Origin: an uncultured Bacteroides sp.
Lineage (GTDB): Bacteria > Bacteroidota > Bacteroidia > Bacteroidales > Bacteroidaceae
DNA length: 36,523 nucleotides
NCBI GenBank assembly: GCA_944322335.1
Contig: CALUOU010000016.1
Location: 1 to 36,523 of the forward strand
Direction of reading: 5' to 3'
Shown here in pieces: positions 16,682 through 25,527 of the stretch. Made by a program: the position numbers and the translations under genes. Position 1 is the stretch's first letter. Every line of letters begins with the position of its first letter. The notes under the pieces were generated by a model. The model was not told where the DNA came from. It did not search any database and was given only the letters and a program-made list of their open reading frames with translations.

Positions 16682-19135
16682 TTACATCTTGACGGTCACT
16701 TTCTTGCCGGTGTAGTTCACCACTTTCTGCTTGCCGTCGGGGGTGCGGACGGTGAACTTGCGCTTTTCCAGCATGCCGGTGTAGGAGCCTTTGCGTGCGC
16801 CGATGGTGAGGGTGCGCTTGGCATCGTTCCACTTCAGCGTGATCTCGGTGTAGGCTCCCTTCTCGTAATTGTAGTTGTCGAACTCATCCTCGTAGAGGCA
16901 GAACTCGCCGTTGGCGCCTGGGTAGACGTTGATGACAAGGTTGTCCCATGCCTTTTCGGTGGCATATTGCACATCGGGTCCGGTGGGGATGATGCTGCCC
17001 GCCTTGATGTAGAGGGGAACGAGGTCGATGGTGGTCTCGCGGGTGATCTCCTGCCCGCCTTCCAGCCGCTCGCCGGTCCAATAGTCATACCAGGAAGCTC
17101 CTGCGGGGAGGTAAACCTTGGCAGACTTCTTCTGTGTGAAGTCTACGGCAGCCCCTTGTTCGGCCTTGCCGGCGTTTTCACGGTTCCAGCCGCTCTGCTC
17201 GTCCACCTTCACCACTTGTTCGGGGGTGTACTGAGCCTCCAGCACGGGAGCCACGAGGATGGCCGGTCCGAACATGTATTCATCGTTCATGTCCCACCCT
17301 TTCTTGTCCTGCGGGAAGTCCATGGCCAAGGCACGCATGAAGGTGTACTGATTGTGAGTCACCTGCCAGGAAGTGGAGTAGATGTAAGGCAGAAGGGTGT
17401 AGCGCAGGCGGATCATCTTCTCGATGGCGTTGTAAATCGGCTCGCCTTTCTGGCCGAACTGATAGATCTCACGCGGAGTGTCGGCACCATGGGAACGCAT
17501 CATGGGGGTGAAGGTGCCGAATTGCATCCAGCGGACGTAGAGTTCCTGGTAGAGCGGGTTCTTGGGAGCGGAGCCGTCGTTCCAGCTCTTGTTGTACTGT
17601 CCGGCAAAGAATCCGCCTATGTCGTTGTTCCAGTGGGGCATGCCGCAGAGCGAGAAGTTCAAGCCGGCGGGCACCTGGTTGCGCAGGCTTTCCCAAGAAG
17701 AGCCTACGTCGCCGCTCCAGACGTTGGAGCCGTAACGCTGCTGTCCGATGTAGCCGGAACGGGTAAGGATGAAGACGCGCTTGTCTGAAGTGAGGGCGCG
17801 CTGATGGTCGTACACGCCGCCTACGGTCATCAGAGGATAGGCGTTGCGCACCTTGCGGAAGGATCCCATGCCCGTCTCCGCATCCAGGTCGGAAGGCTTG
17901 AACTGGAGGTGATCCGGCTCGGTGGAGTCCATCCACCAGGCATCCATGCCATACTTGAAGATGCCTTCGTTGAGGTATTTCCAATAGATGTCACGCGCCT
18001 CGGCGGAATAGGGATTGTAGGGGCGCACGCCGGATGGATAGTTCAGGTCGGGCGGCCATACCTCGGCACGTCCGGATTCCGGCCAGGTCTTGAAGTCGAA
18101 CAGAAGTCCCTTGGGCGCCAGCTCGCGGTAGGGCTTGGTGGCGGGGCCGAAAGAGGACCAGATGGAAATGGCCATGTGGGCGTTCATGCCGTGTATGTCG
18201 TCGAGCATCTTCTGAGGATCGGGGAAAAGGGGGTTGGTGAAGTCCATGGCGTTCCAGAGGTAGTTGTGTCCCCAGTACTGCCAGTCCTGGATGATACCGT
18301 CGAGGGGCACGCCCAATTCACGGTACTTGCGCACCACGCCCACGGTCTCGTCCTGGCTTTTATAACGTTCCTTGCTCTGCCAGAATCCGTAGGTCCACAA
18401 GGGGAACATGGGCACTTCGCCGGTGAGGGTGCGCACTTCGGCCACTACGCCGTCGGCATTGCCGCCATACATGAAATAATAGTCGATGCACTCGCCCACT
18501 TCGGACTCAAAAGAAGTTTCCTCGGCATTGTCGGCAAAAGTGGTGGGGGAATAGTTGTCCCAATAGAGTCCATAGCCTTTGACGGACTGGATGAAGGGGC
18601 TGAAATCCTCCACATTGCCCTGGATCATGTATTTCCGCTGGTTGCGCTGGCTCATCTTGCCGTTTTGCAGCTGGCCCAAACCATAGACAGCCTCATCGGC
18701 ATCCAGCCGGAAAGCCTGACGCACGCGGTAATCGCCTTTGTCGACACCGCTCTCGATCAGCTGGAAGAGAGGAGCACCCTGTTCTTTCAGCAGGGCATTG
18801 CCTTCCTTGTCGGCAAAGCTCAAAGCACCGGTCCGTTTGTCGAGCGTGACGGTGATTTCCGAGCTTTTCAGCGTCACCGCATCGGCAGACTCATGGGTCT
18901 TGACCTTGGTGTCCTGGGGAGCGAGGATCACTGCCAGGCTCTTGGTCTCAGGCATGGCCTGGGGGTATTTAACGACCCGCACAATGGAGGGAGTGTAGAA
19001 CTGCACCTCGCAACTGAAATTCTCACCCGGCACCTTCAGCTTGACGCCTTGTGCCGTCTGGCTCACTGTCTGAGCCATCAAGAGACCGGTCCAAAACAAC
19101 AGGAAACCGGCGACTGTACATCTGAATGTTTTCAT
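16682..19135 (-). CDS. GH31 family alpha-glycosidase, probably alpha-xylosidase
   Basis: An 817-residue secreted enzyme (signal peptide cleaved near LMAQ) of GH31. Order of parts: N-terminal mutarotase-like beta-sandwich (about 25-235), a TIM barrel starting at LWTYGFWQSKERYKSQ (about 246), and C-terminal beta domains with a DUF5110-like end. The nucleophile is Asp403 in WWMDSTEPD and the acid/base is Asp476 in NVWSGDVGSS. The GFWQSKERY motif is typical of alpha-xylosidases, which remove alpha-xylosyl units from xyloglucan oligosaccharides; alpha-glucosidase activity cannot be ruled out. No PA14 insert, unlike the larger Cellvibrio enzyme. It lies 180 bp downstream of an AraC-type sensor gene on the same strand and has its own promoter and terminator. 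Confidence 0.9.
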   Translation of the reverse strand: MKTFRCTVAGFLLFWTGLLMAQTVSQTAQGVKLKVPGENFSCEVQFYTPSIVRVVKYPQAMPETKSLAVILAPQDTKVKTHESADAVTLKSSEITVTLDKRTGALSFADKEGNALLKEQGAPLFQLIESGVDKGDYRVRQAFRLDADEAVYGLGQLQNGKMSQRNQRKYMIQGNVEDFSPFIQSVKGYGLYWDNYSPTTFADNAEETSFESEVGECIDYYFMYGGNADGVVAEVRTLTGEVPMFPLWTYGFWQSKERYKSQDETVGVVRKYRELGVPLDGIIQDWQYWGHNYLWNAMDFTNPLFPDPQKMLDDIHGMNAHMAISIWSSFGPATKPYRELAPKGLLFDFKTWPESGRAEVWPPDLNYPSGVRPYNPYSAEARDIYWKYLNEGIFKYGMDAWWMDSTEPDHLQFKPSDLDAETGMGSFRKVRNAYPLMTVGGVYDHQRALTSDKRVFILTRSGYIGQQRYGSNVWSGDVGSSWESLRNQVPAGLNFSLCGMPHWNNDIGGFFAGQYNKSWNDGSAPKNPLYQELYVRWMQFGTFTPMMRSHGADTPREIYQFGQKGEPIYNAIEKMIRLRYTLLPYIYSTSWQVTHNQYTFMRALAMDFPQDKKGWDMNDEYMFGPAILVAPVLEAQYTPEQVVKVDEQSGWNRENAGKAEQGAAVDFTQKKSAKVYLPAGASWYDYWTGERLEGGQEITRETTIDLVPLYIKAGSIIPTGPDVQYATEKAWDNLVINVYPGANGEFCLYEDEFDNYNYEKGAYTEITLKWNDAKRTLTIGARKGSYTGMLEKRKFTVRTPDGKQKVVNYTGKKVTVKM

Positions 19136-19175
19136 AAATAGGTATTAATAAATATGTGTTTGAAGAATAACACCG

Positions 19176-19183
19176 CAAAATTA
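19176..19183 (-). promoter_or_regulatory. -7 promoter element of the GH31 gene
   Basis: TAATTTTG on the minus strand fits TAnnTTTG exactly and lies 41 bp upstream of the start codon. A TTTG at 19211-19208 is 24 nt further upstream, rather far for a -33 box. The same -7 octamer is used by the xus promoter (13337-13330). Confidence 0.5.
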
Positions 19184-19315
19184 GCGTTTCTCCCTTCAGA
19201 AGCCGTACAAATATGTTGCAAGCATAGGCATTTTTGTTGAAAAGAAGGGAATTTGAGGCGGAAAAAGCCAATCAGCCCCTATCTTGCGCCATCCGCATCT
19301 GAAAAATCCTCCCGT

Positions 19316-22219
19316 CTACAGCGACTTGCCATATTGCGAGGGACGCACGCCAAACTCTTCCTGGAAACACTTGCTGAGATAGCTGGCCGTGCTGAACCCT
19401 ACGCGATCCGCCACTTCGGCCACGGTATAGCCCTCATCCAACAATTGGGCGGCACGCTTCAACCGTACAGAACGGATGACGTTGACAGGCGTTTTCCCCA
19501 CCATCGCCACCAACTTGCGGTAAAGTCCCGTGCGGTCCATCCCCAGGTCACGGCTCCAAGCCTCCACCGTGTAGTCCGGATTGTCGATGTTCCGCTCCAC
19601 AAACGCCAATGCCTTCCGCAGGAAAGCCTCATCGGCCGTGGAGAGCAACGCCTCCTCAGCAGGAGCCTCCTGCCGGTTCCGCTCCTTCCGCCGCTCCTGC
19701 TGCTCCAGCAAGCGGCGCATGTCCAGCAAGAGCGTGTCGAAATCCAGGTCTTTCTCATCCGCAGGAAGCGGGAGCAGCACCCCTTCCGACAGCTGCCCGA
19801 CCAGGTCTTTCAAGGCGACAGCCTCTTGCCTGACTTCCTGCAACTCCCGTCTGACACGCCCCTCGCCAAACATCTCCAGCACCTTGTCCAAGGGAGGAAG
19901 CATCCGCTCCACCGGTGTCTGCAATTCCCGGTTGATGTTTTGCAGGAAAACGCCCTTCAAGCGGTCCAGCTCCTCCTTCTGCTCGCGTACCAGACCGCGC
20001 CGCTTATGCCGGAGATAAGTTGTCAGAGAGAGGTAGCAAGCTACAACCGCCAGCAGGACATAGCAGGCATAGGCGTATGGAGTCTGCCAGAAAGGCGCCT
20101 CAACGGTGATCAGCAATTCCGCATAGCGATCCGACCAAGTCTCGCCATTCCCCATGGCCCTCACCCGAAAGCGATAGGATCCTGGAGGCAGGCTGGTGTA
20201 AGCGGCATATCCCCGCCCGTCAGAGGAACGCATTTCCTGCTCTTCCTCATCGATGCCTACCAGCTGATAGCGATAATAGGTCTGGGTGGGGTTGATGTAG
20301 TTCAGTCCTGAAAACTCCAACGTGAAAAAATTCTGGTGATGGGCAAGGGTAAGGGAGTGCGTCTGCGACAAAGGCCGCCGCAACAGCACCCGTCCCTCAT
20401 AGGCTTTGCCACACTCCACCGGACGGCCATGAAGGTTGAGCCCCACGAAAAGAGGAGCCGAAGCAGGACGCTCCGGAAAACGGCGCGAAGGAAGGAGACG
20501 GTTGAAACCGTTGATGCCGCCCCAATAGAGCGCACCGTCGGAAGCCAGACAAACCGAACGCCTGCAGAATTCATCGGCCAGCACGCCGTCCCACTGATTA
20601 TAATTAATAAAGGTGTAAAGCGAATCTTGCCCGTCAGCTCCTGTGCGGACGGTGAGACAGGAGATGCCATTGGCCGTGGAGATCCACAAAGCGCCGTCGG
20701 GCGTGCGGATCAGCGAACGGACGGAATTGTTCACCAGTCCGTCCGTGGTGTAAAACATGCGTTGCCGCCCCGTGGACGGGTTCCACAACAGCAAGCCGTC
20801 TTCCAGTCCGATCCAGACCCGGCTTTTCCCATCGGTGGCAAGCGCATGGCAGCTGTGAAGACTGGCATGGACAACCGGAGACTTGTCCTGCTTGTGGCCA
20901 ATAAACCAGCCCCTGCGGGTGATGCCCACAACCGAATCGGTGCCCCAAGCCGCCTGTTGGAGCACGTCCTCATTCCCAACACGCCTCATCGCCGCCCGCC
21001 TGTGATCCGCAGAAACCAGCCGAAGCGTGCCTCCCTCCTCCGGACGGTAAAGAAAAACGCCCTGATCGGTCTCCACTTCCAACTGACGGTCCGCCGTCTC
21101 GACAAATCCGGTGACTTGAAGAGGAACTTCATCCTTCAGGGGAAACAACGCACGGCCAAACTGCTGGAAGCGAAAACGGGCAGGATGATAATAGAGCACG
21201 CCCCGGTTGAGAGTGCCAGCCCACAATCCGCCCTGATCGTCATGGTAAAGGGTGCTGACTTCGGTCTCGATCTTGCGCCCATCCACCAGTTTGAGCACAG
21301 GAATGAACTGTTTCTGCCGGAAATCGGACGAGACGCACCATAACCCTTCCCGACAACTGACCCAGATACGTCCCTGACGGTCAACAGAAAGATGATTGAG
21401 CCAATAAGAAGTGTGAAGCACGACCTCCCAAGCGCGTTCCTGATAGGAGTAATGAAGCATGACACCGCCTCCACGACCGTTGCAAAGCTGATGGAAACCG
21501 TCCGCCGTGGGTACCACGTAGGAAGTGGAGCCGTAAGAGTCAGGGAGCGTCCCGGAAAGGGCGCGGCGATAGGAAAGGGCGCGGGTGGACAAGTCATAGC
21601 AAAGCAGGCTGCCGGAGCGGTAGAAAAGGTAAAGCCGGTTGTCCTTCACACAGAGGTCGAGCAAAAGGTCGGCACTCCCCAAAGCGGAAAGGGAAGACAC
21701 TTGGGAAAGGACAACGGAGGACTGCAACGTGCGGCTGTCGGTACGCATCAGCCGGTCGCTGCCGGTCACAATCCAGAGGTTCCGGCCTTCATCCATGAAG
21801 AAGTCTTTCAGAGGCTCCCGCACTCCCCAAGAGGCCAGAAGACTATCCGGACGCTGCAACATGCGCTCGTGAGACAGATCCACCGCCATCAGTGTATGCT
21901 GGTTTTTCATCCAAATGTAGCCGTGGGCATCGATGTAGGCATGATGATAGCCGCCATAGGCGGAAAGGGAGCAGATCTGGCTCCCGCCATAATGGAGATA
22001 GGTGAAGCCTGTCCCGTCGTAAAGGTTGAGCTGGCCTTCCGTGGTGATCAGCATCCGCCCGTCCGGCAACTGCGCAATGTTTCTCACCTGATTGCCTGAA
22101 AGCCCTTGCGTGGCATCCACAGGTGTGAAGACCAGAGAGGCGAAATCTTCCGCCCAGGCGGAAGAGGCGTTCCCCAAGAAGAACAGTCCAATCAACATTG
22201 ACAAAAAGCCTTGTCCCAT
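19316..22219 (-). CDS. Membrane sensor/AraC regulator resembling a hybrid two-component system without kinase core or receiver
   Basis: The 967-residue protein starts with a signal peptide (cleaved near AWAE), then a two-component-regulator-type beta-propeller with repeated GLSGNQVRNIAQLPDGRM, GRIWVSCREGLW and SVRSLIRTPDGALWISTANGI strings, a Y_Y_Y domain (about 645-705) and one membrane helix (about 713-733). Inside the cell a basic coiled segment keeps the outline of a dimerisation/phosphotransfer helix, FLQNINRELQTP (758-769), but the usual His of NISHEFRTP is Arg764. About 85 residues later comes an AraC-type DNA-binding domain (about 865-967: YTVAEVADRVGFSTASYLSKCFQEEFG). There is no HATPase domain (no N or G boxes) and no receiver. 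Hybrid systems of this class usually have about 1300-1450 residues. It probably controls the neighbouring GH31 gene and possibly the xus operon. Confidence 0.88.
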   Translation of the reverse strand: MGQGFLSMLIGLFFLGNASSAWAEDFASLVFTPVDATQGLSGNQVRNIAQLPDGRMLITTEGQLNLYDGTGFTYLHYGGSQICSLSAYGGYHHAYIDAHGYIWMKNQHTLMAVDLSHERMLQRPDSLLASWGVREPLKDFFMDEGRNLWIVTGSDRLMRTDSRTLQSSVVLSQVSSLSALGSADLLLDLCVKDNRLYLFYRSGSLLCYDLSTRALSYRRALSGTLPDSYGSTSYVVPTADGFHQLCNGRGGGVMLHYSYQERAWEVVLHTSYWLNHLSVDRQGRIWVSCREGLWCVSSDFRQKQFIPVLKLVDGRKIETEVSTLYHDDQGGLWAGTLNRGVLYYHPARFRFQQFGRALFPLKDEVPLQVTGFVETADRQLEVETDQGVFLYRPEEGGTLRLVSADHRRAAMRRVGNEDVLQQAAWGTDSVVGITRRGWFIGHKQDKSPVVHASLHSCHALATDGKSRVWIGLEDGLLLWNPSTGRQRMFYTTDGLVNNSVRSLIRTPDGALWISTANGISCLTVRTGADGQDSLYTFINYNQWDGVLADEFCRRSVCLASDGALYWGGINGFNRLLPSRRFPERPASAPLFVGLNLHGRPVECGKAYEGRVLLRRPLSQTHSLTLAHHQNFFTLEFSGLNYINPTQTYYRYQLVGIDEEEQEMRSSDGRGYAAYTSLPPGSYRFRVRAMGNGETWSDRYAELLITVEAPFWQTPYAYACYVLLAVVACYLSLTTYLRHKRRGLVREQKEELDRLKGVFLQNINRELQTPVERMLPPLDKVLEMFGEGRVRRELQEVRQEAVALKDLVGQLSEGVLLPLPADEKDLDFDTLLLDMRRLLEQQERRKERNRQEAPAEEALLSTADEAFLRKALAFVERNIDNPDYTVEAWSRDLGMDRTGLYRKLVAMVGKTPVNVIRSVRLKRAAQLLDEGYTVAEVADRVGFSTASYLSKCFQEEFGVRPSQYGKSL

Positions 22220-22283
22220 CTTTTTCTAACGATTCATTTAAACGGTTAAACCTTCACATGCAGCCATCTGGGCAATGGAGAAA

Positions 22284-22314
22284 CAAAGGTAGGCCATTCC
22301 GCTTGATTTCCCAA
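22284..22314 (-). promoter_or_regulatory. Promoter of the AraC-type sensor gene
   Basis: On the minus strand TTG (22314-22312) and TACCTTTG (22291-22284) are 20 nt apart, a near-ideal Bacteroidales promoter. The -7 box is 64 bp upstream of the start codon. The diverging miaA side carries the same octamer TACCTTTG at 22387-22394. Confidence 0.7.
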
Positions 22315-22386
22315 CATCTATTGAAAAAAATCGCAAGAAATGTTGCGTTTTGCCTCCTTTGCCTTCTTTTCTCCAACAAATATTTC

Positions 22387-22459
22387 TACCTTTGCCTCTG
22401 CATAAAACCAGCCATGCAGATGAGCTGGGCAGTTTGCAAGCTGTGTTTTTTTATGTTTG
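22387..22459 (+). promoter_or_regulatory. Two candidate -7 elements upstream of miaA
   Basis: TACCTTTG (22387-22394) and TATGTTTG (22452-22459) both fit TAnnTTTG exactly on the plus strand. Each is followed by GCATAAAAC (about 22400 and 22459), so the region looks like a partial duplication. The start codon of miaA is at 22535. Upstream -33 boxes are not clear (TTTG at 22433-22436 is only 15 nt from the second -7). Confidence 0.45.
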
Positions 22460-22534
22460 CATAAAACGGGAACTTACAATCTTACAAACTCATAACCTTA
22501 CAAGCTCAAAAAACAAATAACCGAATACCTAAGC

Positions 22535-23467
22535 ATGAACGGAAACCACTCTTCCTATGATCTTGTCACCATCCTGGGGCCTACGGCTTCAGGAAAGACC
22601 TCCTTTGCCACCGCATTGGCCGCCGAGCTGGATGCCGAAATCATCAGCGCGGACTCCAGGCAAGTGTACCGGCAGATGGACATCGGCACCGGAAAAGACC
22701 TGGCCGACTATCAGGTAAACGGGAAAACGGTCCCTTATCACCTGATAGACATTGTGGAAGCCGGGTATAAATACAACGTGTTTGAATATCAGCGGGATTT
22801 CCTGAAAGCTTACGAAAGCATCCGGAAACGAGGACGGCTGCCCGTCATGTGCGGCGGAACGGGACTGTATCTGGAAGCCGTGCTGAAAGGCTACCGCCTG
22901 CTGCCCGTGCCGGAGAATCCGGCATTGCGCCAACGCCTGTCGGCCTGCTCGCTGGAAGAGCTGACCGAACTGCTGCGGACGTATAAGACCCTGCACAACA
23001 CGACCGACGTGGATACTCCCAAACGGGCCATCCGCGCCATCGAGATCGAGGAATATTATGCGCATACTCCCGTGGACGAACGGGCATTCCCGAAACTGAA
23101 CAGCCTGCTCATCGGGGTGAAGATCGATCGGGAAAAGAGAAGGGAGAAAATCACCCGGCGGCTGAAGCAACGCCTGGAAGCGGGCATGGCAGACGAGGTG
23201 CGCGGACTGCTGGAACAAGGCATTCCTCCCGAAGACTTGCTCTACTATGGGTTGGAATATAAGTACCTTACCCTGTATCTCACCGGCCAACTGAGCTATG
23301 AACAAATGTTTCATAGCCTGGAAACGGCCATTCACCAGTTTGCCAAACGGCAAATGACTTGGTTCCGAGGCATGGAAAGGAGGGGCTTCACCATCCATTG
23401 GATCGATGCGGAATGCCCCACGGAAGAGAAGATCGCTTTCGTCCGCTCAAAACTCAATGAGATTTAG
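22535..23467 (+). CDS. miaA: tRNA dimethylallyltransferase
   Basis: MiaA (310 residues, normal length) transfers a dimethylallyl group to N6 of A37 in tRNAs reading codons that start with U. Visible motifs are the P-loop GPTASGKTS (15-23), ISADSRQVYRQMDIGTGK (37-54) with the catalytic Asp of SADSRQ, MCGGTGLYLEAVLKG near 107-121, and the C-terminal QFAKRQMTWFR tRNA-binding segment. It is the first gene of the plus-strand block and diverges from the sensor gene. The lipid kinase gene follows after 39 bp and is probably cotranscribed. Confidence 0.96.
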   Translation: MNGNHSSYDLVTILGPTASGKTSFATALAAELDAEIISADSRQVYRQMDIGTGKDLADYQVNGKTVPYHLIDIVEAGYKYNVFEYQRDFLKAYESIRKRGRLPVMCGGTGLYLEAVLKGYRLLPVPENPALRQRLSACSLEELTELLRTYKTLHNTTDVDTPKRAIRAIEIEEYYAHTPVDERAFPKLNSLLIGVKIDREKRREKITRRLKQRLEAGMADEVRGLLEQGIPPEDLLYYGLEYKYLTLYLTGQLSYEQMFHSLETAIHQFAKRQMTWFRGMERRGFTIHWIDAECPTEEKIAFVRSKLNEI

Positions 23468-23506
23468 CATAAAACGAATCAACCCGTCAACTAAAAACAG
23501 AAACCT

Positions 23507-24424
23507 ATGAATACAGAAAAGTGGGGAGTGATCTACAACCCCAAAGCAGGCACCCGGAAAGTGCAGAAGCGCTGGAAAGAAATCAAGCAGTACATGGACA
23601 GCAAGGGGGTGAGCTATGACTATGTACAGTCTGAAGGCTTCGGCTCCGTGGAACGACTGGCAGGCATCTTGGCCAACAATGGCTACCGCACCATCGTGGT
23701 GGTGGGGGGAGACGGCGCTCTGAACGATGCCATCAACGGCATTATGCGCTCTGACGCCGAAGACAAGGAAAACATCGCGCTCGGCATCATTCCCAATGGC
23801 ATCGGCAACGACTTCGCCAAATATTGGGATATGAGCTCGGAATACAAAGAGGCTGTCGATTGCCTCTGCCGCCACCGCCAGCGGAAAATTGATGTGGGCA
23901 CCTGCCTGTATTACGACGGAGAAAAACACGTGACACGCTATTTTCTGAATGCCATCAACATCGGCCTGGGAGCGCGGATCGTGAAAATCACCGACCAATG
24001 CAAACGCTTCTGGGGAGTGAAGGCCCTTTCTTATTTCATGGCGTTGCTCTCCATCATCTTTGAACGGAAGCTCTATCGCATGCATCTCAAAATCAACGGG
24101 GAACACATCCGAGGACGCATCATGACGGTGTGTATCGGAAGCGCGTGCGGATATGGACAGGTGCCCAGTGCCGTGCCTTATAACGGATGGCTGGACGTGT
24201 CCATCATCTATCGTCCGGAGCTTCTGCAACTTTGGTCCGGACTGTGGATGCTGATCCAAGGACGCATCCTGAATTACAAACTGGTCAAGCCCTACCGCAC
24301 GCAATCGGTCAAAGTGTTGCGCGCCCAAAACGCTTCGGTGGATCTGGACGGCCGCCTGCTGGAAAAACACTTCCCATTGGACATCGGAATCCTGCATGAG
24401 GCCATAACGCTGATCATACCTTAA
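23507..24424 (+). CDS. Diacylglycerol-kinase-family (YegS/DgkB-like) lipid kinase
   Basis: A 305-residue soluble lipid kinase of the DAGK catalytic family (PF00781). The N-terminal GVIYNPKAG (7-15) and the glycine-rich loop VVGGDGALND (65-74) bind nucleotide; IIPNGIGNDFAKY (about 94-106) is the second family motif. A C-terminal beta-sandwich with LDVSIIY and VDLDGRLL completes the fold. Substrate is a lipid such as diacylglycerol; the sequence does not show which. It sits between miaA and kdsA, an order common in Bacteroidales. The start has no strong ribosome site. Confidence 0.9.
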   Translation: MNTEKWGVIYNPKAGTRKVQKRWKEIKQYMDSKGVSYDYVQSEGFGSVERLAGILANNGYRTIVVVGGDGALNDAINGIMRSDAEDKENIALGIIPNGIGNDFAKYWDMSSEYKEAVDCLCRHRQRKIDVGTCLYYDGEKHVTRYFLNAINIGLGARIVKITDQCKRFWGVKALSYFMALLSIIFERKLYRMHLKINGEHIRGRIMTVCIGSACGYGQVPSAVPYNGWLDVSIIYRPELLQLWSGLWMLIQGRILNYKLVKPYRTQSVKVLRAQNASVDLDGRLLEKHFPLDIGILHEAITLIIP

Positions 24425-24529
24425 TTATATATATATATAGTGATTAGCGGTCAGCATCCGGCTCCACTTCATCATTAACGGGGCATCCACTTGCCCATTC
24501 AATTCGTCAACTCAAAAAAATTACTATTT

Positions 24530-25351
24530 ATGGAACAACTCTTATCATCTCTCCAACACAATCCGGCCCAGAACTTCTTTCTGCTGGCAGGCCCATGCGT
24601 CATCGAAGGCGAAGACATGGCCTTGCGCATCGCCGAGCGCATCGTGAATATCACAGAACGGTTGCAAATACCTTACGTTTTTAAAGGCTCTTACCGAAAG
24701 GCAAACCGCTCACGTCTGGACTCTTTCACTGGCATCGGAGACGAAAAGGCACTGAAGGTGCTTCAAAAAGTACACGACACGTTCGGCATCCCCACCGTGA
24801 CCGACATTCATGCCGCCAACGAAGCAGCAATGGCAGCTGAATATGTGGACATCCTGCAAATCCCGGCTTTCTTGTGCCGGCAAACAGACCTGCTGGTGGC
24901 TGCCGCACGGACCGGAAAAACGGTCAACATCAAGAAAGGACAATTCCTCTCCCCTTCTGCCATGCGCTTTGCCGCAGAGAAAGTGGCCGAAGCAGGAAAC
25001 CGGCAAATCATGCTGACCGAACGAGGAACGACTTTCGGCTATCAGGACCTGATCATCGACTATCGGGGCATTCCAGAGATGCAGGCTTTCGGCTATCCGG
25101 TCATATTGGACGCCACCCACTCCCTGCAACAGCCGAATCAAGCCAGCGGCGTGACGGGCGGCATGCCTCAACTGATCGAGACAGTAGCCAAAGCCGGCAT
25201 TGCCGTCGGGGCGGACGGCCTCTTCATCGAAACTCACGAAAACCCGGCCGAAGCGAAAAGCGACGGTGCCAACATGCTGAAACTGGACCTGCTGGAAGGG
25301 CTGCTGGAGAAACTGGTACGAATCCGGAAAGCGGTGCTTTGCAATAATTGA
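24530..25351 (+). CDS. kdsA: 3-deoxy-8-phosphooctulonate synthase (KDO-8-P synthase)
   Basis: KdsA condenses phosphoenolpyruvate with arabinose 5-phosphate to give KDO-8-phosphate for the lipopolysaccharide core. The 273-residue chain has LAGPCVIEGED near the start, FKGSYRKANRSRLDSFTGIG, TDIHAANEAA, QIPAFLCRQTDLL, NIKKGQFLSP, ILDATHSLQQP and GLFIETHENPAEAKSDGANM, all classic for the family. I use the ATG at 24530 because the family begins close to this point; an upstream TTG at 24491 only adds unrelated residues. Preceding DNA (24425-24445) is a short AT dinucleotide run; no clear promoter is seen, so read-through from miaA is likely. Confidence 0.96.
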   Translation: MEQLLSSLQHNPAQNFFLLAGPCVIEGEDMALRIAERIVNITERLQIPYVFKGSYRKANRSRLDSFTGIGDEKALKVLQKVHDTFGIPTVTDIHAANEAAMAAEYVDILQIPAFLCRQTDLLVAAARTGKTVNIKKGQFLSPSAMRFAAEKVAEAGNRQIMLTERGTTFGYQDLIIDYRGIPEMQAFGYPVILDATHSLQQPNQASGVTGGMPQLIETVAKAGIAVGADGLFIETHENPAEAKSDGANMLKLDLLEGLLEKLVRIRKAVLCNN

Positions 25352-25527
25352 CAAGGTGGCAAGTTGACAAGGGGGATAAAAAAGCGGTTAAAGGGACGGC
25401 AGCCTGTTCCCGCACCACCAAACGACCCTTTTCCGTTGTCATCTCAAACAAAAATCATCCGCTCTGTGATTTTCATTACATCCATGCGACAGATAGGCCA
25501 TCAAATTATTTTATAAACATAAAGGAA

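Noticed and set aside
17804-19141. 445-codon plus-strand open frame
   Set aside because: Antisense to the GH31 gene with intact catalytic motifs; no domain of its own.
22414-22464. 16-codon ORF MQMSWAVCKLCFFMFA before miaA
   Set aside because: No ribosome site and it overlaps the second -7 element; probably chance.
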